A stretch of DNA of 64,000 nt, taken from NCBI GenBank assembly GCA_043755435.1, contig JAYUSZ010000171.1:4448-68447 (forward strand), given 5' to 3'. Source of the stretch: JANXSF01 sp043755435. GTDB lineage: Bacteria; Acidobacteriota; Terriglobia; Bryobacterales; Bryobacteraceae. Of this stretch, positions 59,847-64,000 are shown piece by piece. The notes under the pieces were generated by a model. It was not told where the DNA came from. It saw only the letters and a program-made list of their open reading frames with translations, and did not search any database. The position numbers and the translations under genes are program-made. Each line of letters opens with the position of its first letter. Positions within the stretch are counted from its first letter, which is position 1.

Positions 59847-62042
59847 ATGACGATAACTCCAGAACTGCTCGCCACACACAAACTGAACAACGCTGAATAC
59901 GAAAAGATTGTCGCGCTGCTGGGTCGCACTCCATCCATTACTGAGCTAGGGATTTTCAGCGTCATGTGGAGCGAACACTGCTCCTACAAAAGTTCACGCG
60001 TGCATTTGAAAAAGCTTCCGACGCGGTCAAAATATGTACTGCTTGGGCCTGGTGAAAATGCTGGCATCATCGACATTGGTGGCGGCTATGGCGTGGCGTT
60101 TAAGATTGAATCCCATAATCACCCCAGTTTCATCGAGCCGTTTCAAGGCGCTGCTACAGGCGTTGGCGGAATTTTGCGTGATATTTTCACCATGGGTGCC
60201 CGTCCAATCGCCGTGATGGATGCCATTCGTTTCGGTCCGTTGGACGATCCTGAATATGGGGAACGCAACCAACGCATTTTGAAAGGTGTGGTAGCTGGCA
60301 TTTCGCATTATGGCAACTGCTTCGGCGTGCCTACCGTGGGCGGCGAATGTGTTTTCCACCCAAGTTACAATGGCAACCCACTGGTGAATGTGTTTGCGCT
60401 AGGCGTAATTAAGGCCGACGAAGTTTTCCTGGGACGCGCCGAAGGTGTGGGGAATCCGGTTATTTACGTCGGAGCCAAAACTGGCAAAGACGGTATTCAT
60501 GGCGCTACCATGGCGTCCGACGAATTTACGGAAGAATCGAAACAGCATCGCCCCAATGTGCAGATGGGCGATCCGTTCATGGAAAAATTGCTGCTGGAAG
60601 CTTGCCTGGAAGCAATGAAGACCGGAGCGATTGAAGGCATTCAGGATATGGGTGCTGCCGGGCTAACTTGTTCCACTTGCGAAATGGGTAGCCGCGCAGG
60701 CACCGGCATGGAAGTGGATTTGATGCATGTGCCGCAGCGGGAATCGGGTATGAGTGCTTATGAAATCATGCTTTCCGAATCGCAGGAACGCATGTTGCTG
60801 GTGGCTCGCAAAGGCCGTGAGCAGGAAGTGTTCGACGTATTTAAGAAGTGGGGTTTGGATGCGGCAATCATTGGCACCGTCACTGCCGATGGAATTTTGC
60901 GTGTGCGCCACAACGGTGTGCTTGTCGCTGAAATTCCCAATCGTGCCTTGGCTGATGAAGCGCCATTATACAATCGGCCCTATACTAAACCTGTTCGCAA
61001 TGTCCCGATGGAGGGGCCAACTTTCAAGAGCGCCGATTTGGGTGGTGATCTGAAAGCACTGCTGAGTTCCGGCGACCTTTGCAGCAAGCATTGGATTTGG
61101 GAACAATACGATTTCATGGTGCGTACCAACACCATCGCCGGGCCCGGTTACGATGCCGCAATTGTAAGAGTGAAAGAGACCGGATCGTCAGTAGCAATTT
61201 CGCTGGATGGCAATGGCCGCTACTGTTACTTGTCTCCTCGCGAAGGCGCGAAGTTACTGGTTGCCGAAGCATGCCGAAACGTGTCGACGGTTGGCGCTCT
61301 GCCTCTCGCCGCAACGAACAATCTAAACTTTGGTAATCCCGAAAAGCCTGAAATCATGGCTCAATTAGTGGAAGCCATTGAAGGCATGTCAGAAGCATGC
61401 GAGTTCTTTGAAACTCCAATCACTGGCGGCAATGTAAGCCTTTATAACGAGACGTTGGGTGAAGGAATTCTGCCTTCTCCTGTGTTGGGTATAGTCGGGT
61501 TGATGAAGACCGAAGCCCCTGTAAAGAACGTATTTCCAAAGGCTGGATTGGCAGTCCTTCTTATTGGCAGCATGGGCGATTGCGACCTTACACATTTCGG
61601 CGGAACGCAGTATGCCAATACGATTTTGAAGTCTATGTGGGGATTGCCTCCCAAGCTCGACATGGCTGAAGAAAAGCGAGTGCAAGCCGCTATTCGTAGT
61701 CTAGTGGGCGAGGGACTGGTGGAATCATCTCACGACGTTGGTGAAGGTGGGATTGCCGTGGCACTGGCCGAATGTTCTTTCGGTGGAGTAGGTTGCCAGG
61801 TGACACTACCAAGCAATTTGCGGCCTGAGTTTACGTTGTTCCACGAAGGGCCATCCCGTATTTTAGTGAGCACCTCTCAGGTAGAAAAGGTATTGGCTCT
61901 CAGTAAAGAACTGGGGGTTGAAGTTGTGCGATTAGGCAGTACAATTGTGGATAGATTTGTTGTGGAAGGTTGGCTCAACCTGCCGTTGGGCGAACTCCGG
62001 ATGACTTGGGAAACAGCTCTCGAAAACAAACTACATGCCTAA
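59847..62042 (+). CDS. purL: Phosphoribosylformylglycinamidine synthase subunit PurL
   Basis: A 731-residue ATP-dependent subunit converting FGAR to FGAM. SVMWSEHCSYKSSRVHLKKL carries the conserved histidine, GVGGILRDIFTMGARPIAVM and VPTVGGECVFHP follow, and FETPITGGNVSLYNE lies in the second half. This is the small PurL type, which works with PurQ and PurS. It begins 1 nt after purQ and overlaps purF by 8 nt. Confidence 0.97.
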   Translation: MTITPELLATHKLNNAEYEKIVALLGRTPSITELGIFSVMWSEHCSYKSSRVHLKKLPTRSKYVLLGPGENAGIIDIGGGYGVAFKIESHNHPSFIEPFQGAATGVGGILRDIFTMGARPIAVMDAIRFGPLDDPEYGERNQRILKGVVAGISHYGNCFGVPTVGGECVFHPSYNGNPLVNVFALGVIKADEVFLGRAEGVGNPVIYVGAKTGKDGIHGATMASDEFTEESKQHRPNVQMGDPFMEKLLLEACLEAMKTGAIEGIQDMGAAGLTCSTCEMGSRAGTGMEVDLMHVPQRESGMSAYEIMLSESQERMLLVARKGREQEVFDVFKKWGLDAAIIGTVTADGILRVRHNGVLVAEIPNRALADEAPLYNRPYTKPVRNVPMEGPTFKSADLGGDLKALLSSGDLCSKHWIWEQYDFMVRTNTIAGPGYDAAIVRVKETGSSVAISLDGNGRYCYLSPREGAKLLVAEACRNVSTVGALPLAATNNLNFGNPEKPEIMAQLVEAIEGMSEACEFFETPITGGNVSLYNETLGEGILPSPVLGIVGLMKTEAPVKNVFPKAGLAVLLIGSMGDCDLTHFGGTQYANTILKSMWGLPPKLDMAEEKRVQAAIRSLVGEGLVESSHDVGEGGIAVALAECSFGGVGCQVTLPSNLRPEFTLFHEGPSRILVSTSQVEKVLALSKELGVEVVRLGSTIVDRFVVEGWLNLPLGELRMTWETALENKLHA

Positions 62043-63462
62043 TATACCCTGGGACAAACTGAAAGAGGAATGCGGTGTGATGGCTGTCTACGGCCATCCT
62101 GAATCAGCAAATTTGGCCTATTTGGGCTTGTATGCGCAGCAGCATCGCGGCCAGGAAAGTGCTGGTATCTCTGTATCCAACGGTCGGGAAATTTATACCC
62201 ATAAGGCCATGGGCTTGGTGTCCGATATCTTCACTCCTGAGGTTCTGGGAAGCCTTCCAGGAAACATGGCCATTGGTCACACGCGCTATTCCACTTCAGG
62301 TGATACGGCGCTGAAGAACGCTCAGCCTTTCTCCGTGGCTTGTAACAAAGGTCAAATCGCGGTAGCTCATAACGGTAACATCACCAACGCAAAAGAACTG
62401 CGGGATGAGTTGGAATCAGACGGTTCGATTTTTCAAGCCTCCAGCGATACAGAAGTAATTCTACATTTGGTCGCCCGATCACGCGAGCGCACCCTTGCCG
62501 GAGCGCTTCGCGAAGCTCTCTTGCAACTGGAAGGCGCATTTTCATTGGTGTTCTTGGCGAATGACCGCTTGATTGTGGCGCGTGACAGGCATGGTTTTCG
62601 TCCATTGGCTATGGGGCAGATGGAGCTTTCCGGGAACAAGATCGCCTATTTATTTGCATCGGAAACCTGCGCGTTTGACTTAGTAAATGCTACGTACATG
62701 AACGATGTAGCTCCCGGTGAAATGGTGATTGTAGGGCCTGAAGGCATGACGCGCGAACGGTATGCCCCGGTTCGCGAATTGGCACATTGTGTTTTCGAAC
62801 ACGTCTATTTTTCAAGACCGGATTCCATGGTCTTCGGCCGGCCCGTCATGACCTCGCGGGAGCGCATGGGCTGCCGTTTGGCGCAGGAACATGCGGTTGA
62901 TGCCGACGTTGTTGTGCCAGTGCCCGATTCCGGCGTCGCTGCCGCCGTCGGTTACTCTACGGAAAGCGGAATTCCATTCCGTCAAGCGCTGATACGCAAC
63001 CATTATGTGGGACGCACTTTCATTGAGCCTTCGCAAGCCATTCGTGATTTCGGAGTGAAGCTAAAGCTGAATCCAGTCCGTAGTTTGCTGGAAGGTAAGC
63101 GCGTAATTCTGGTGGATGACTCGCTGGTGCGCGGGACAACGTCACGGAAAATTGTTCGCATGGTTCGGCAGGCTGGAGCACGCGAAGTGCATCTTCGCAT
63201 TTCCTGTCCGCCGACGAAATCACCTTGCTTTTATGGTGTGGATACTCCGACAAAACGGGAACTCATCGCTGCCAACAACACCGTGGAGGAAATCCGTAAA
63301 TTCGTCGAAGCCGATTCCCTGGGTTACCTTTCGCTATCTGGATTGGCAGAAGCAGTGCGTGACGATAATCGCGATTTCTGCTACGCATGCTACACGGGCG
63401 ATTATCCTACGCACCTTGTAAACATTGAAGAATTGATGCGCGAGAAGGATCACAGAGGCTAA
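62035..63462 (+). CDS. purF: Amidophosphoribosyltransferase
   Basis: A 475-residue enzyme, the first committed step of purine synthesis (PRPP plus glutamine to phosphoribosylamine). The 12-residue propeptide precedes catalytic Cys13 (EECGVMAVYG). The PRPP site is RVILVDDSLVRGTTSRK. Cysteines in AHCVFEHVYF, RISCPPTKSP, and FCYACYTGDYP fit the iron-sulfur type found in Bacillus. It overlaps purL. Confidence 0.97.
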   Translation: MPNIPWDKLKEECGVMAVYGHPESANLAYLGLYAQQHRGQESAGISVSNGREIYTHKAMGLVSDIFTPEVLGSLPGNMAIGHTRYSTSGDTALKNAQPFSVACNKGQIAVAHNGNITNAKELRDELESDGSIFQASSDTEVILHLVARSRERTLAGALREALLQLEGAFSLVFLANDRLIVARDRHGFRPLAMGQMELSGNKIAYLFASETCAFDLVNATYMNDVAPGEMVIVGPEGMTRERYAPVRELAHCVFEHVYFSRPDSMVFGRPVMTSRERMGCRLAQEHAVDADVVVPVPDSGVAAAVGYSTESGIPFRQALIRNHYVGRTFIEPSQAIRDFGVKLKLNPVRSLLEGKRVILVDDSLVRGTTSRKIVRMVRQAGAREVHLRISCPPTKSPCFYGVDTPTKRELIAANNTVEEIRKFVEADSLGYLSLSGLAEAVRDDNRDFCYACYTGDYPTHLVNIEELMREKDHRG

Positions 63463-63469
63463 CTGCAAA

Positions 63470-64000
63470 GTGCCAAGCGTCGCTGCTAGCGCCACGGCCA
63501 TCCCGCATTCCCGCTTAAGGGAAATTGCGGAAATCGCAATGAAGCTGGAAGGGGTTTTGAAGCTATACTTCGGCGAATCCAGCATTCCAACTGCCCCTTT
63601 TATCCAACAGGCTGCCACTAAGGCAATGGCAGATGGATACACATTCTATACATCGAACGGCGGTCTGCTTTCTCTGCGCGAAGCGCTTGCTCAATATTAT
63701 GAGCGTCTGCATGGCGTGACAATCAATCCGCAATCGGAAATCGTAGTTACTGCTTCCGGCGGACAAGCGCTGAACGTTGCCATTCGTTGCGTTTTGGATC
63801 CTGGTGATGAAGCCATAGTGCTGACTCCTGCCTGGCCCAATGGCAGTTCCATTGTGGCCATGGCGAATGCAAAGCCCGTGGAGATTGCTCAACCTTTGAT
63901 TGGCGATCGATACGGCATTGACTTTGACCAATTGGAAAATGCCGTCACTTCCAGGACGCGCCTGCTGATCTATACTTCACCCTCCAATCCGCTGGGGTGG
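63470..64000 (+). CDS. Class I/II aminotransferase (partial, cut by window end)
   Basis: An open frame from a GTG at 63470 to the window end encodes the first 177 residues of a PLP-dependent fold type I aminotransferase: LKLYFGESSIPTAPFIQQAA, YTFYTSNGGLLSLREALAQY, VTASGGQALNVAIRCVLDPG, PAWPNGSSIVAMANAK and IYTSPSNPLGW, the last being the family NPxG region. The active lysine lies beyond the window. It starts 8 nt after purF and may belong to the same unit. Confidence 0.85.
   Translation, partial: MPSVAASATAIPHSRLREIAEIAMKLEGVLKLYFGESSIPTAPFIQQAATKAMADGYTFYTSNGGLLSLREALAQYYERLHGVTINPQSEIVVTASGGQALNVAIRCVLDPGDEAIVLTPAWPNGSSIVAMANAKPVEIAQPLIGDRYGIDFDQLENAVTSRTRLLIYTSPSNPLGW

Noticed and set aside
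1..64000. CRISPR arrays, tRNA, rRNA, prophage and transposase genes
   Set aside because: None could be recognised by eye; the only tandem repeats are the short GGAGATCCG units by purN.

Overview
The window looks like a chromosomal segment of an Acidobacteriota bacterium of the Solibacter/Bryobacter type. The pointers are a TIGR03437-type domain (a family named after Solibacter) in the protein at 54758-56830, a CRTAC1/ASPIC-UnbV FG-GAP protein, many exported proteins of acidobacterial character, and a hopanoid operon. This placement rests on recognising families, not on a search. I saw no rRNA, tRNA, CRISPR array, prophage or transposase. Most of the window is housekeeping, with two small toxin-antitoxin modules and several intergenic repeat or palindromic elements.

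Layout. 1-7 kb: a ThuA-like exported protein, a shortened RecA paralog, an ACS-family MFS transporter, dodecin, and purM-purN, whose 3' end lies in a 28-bp perfect inverted repeat beside a short tandem array. 7-14 kb: a TPR protein, a second MFS transporter, two paralogous exported proteins sharing a near-identical promoter, and cysD-cysN, where CysN carries a decayed APS-kinase tail. 14-18.5 kb: an exported HhH protein, an ECF sigma factor with a single-TM partner and an exported protein, and a DUF2721 protein. 18.5-23.9 kb: FG-GAP protein, small exported proteins, GAF-ANTAR regulator, YheT-like hydrolase, patatin. 23.9-32.8 kb: PIG-L deacetylase, a 44-residue TM peptide and a sodium:solute symporter in overlapping array, then larC, metG and tatD.

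32.8-42.6 kb: DUF2853 protein, M20 peptidase, rpsO-pnp with a structured pnp leader and a clear terminator, vapBC-like module 1, tldD-tldE, two convergent peroxiredoxins, and an AbrB/PIN module with a perfect operator palindrome. 42.6-51.1 kb: a minus-strand hopanoid operon ispH-shc-hpnA-hpnG-MDR-MDR-hpnC-hpnD, running from IPP/DMAPP production to squalene cyclisation and side-chain processing, without hpnE. 51-54 kb: an Ogt-type methyltransferase and a WaaA-LpxK fusion joining two lipid A/Kdo steps. 54-59 kb: a TIGR03437-alpha/beta hydrolase overlapping an ATP-grasp ligase, a LamG-like exported protein, and DUF2809. 59-64 kb: purQ-purL-purF, then an aminotransferase cut by the window end.

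The strongest candidates for new biology are the hopanoid operon with two dehydrogenases and no hpnE, the CysN with a vestigial CysC, the WaaA-LpxK fusion, the RecA paralog, the twin exported proteins with duplicated promoters, the hydrolase/ATP-grasp pair, and the purN 3' palindrome. Several genes have a -10-like box only 5-8 nt before the start codon, which suggests leaderless transcripts.
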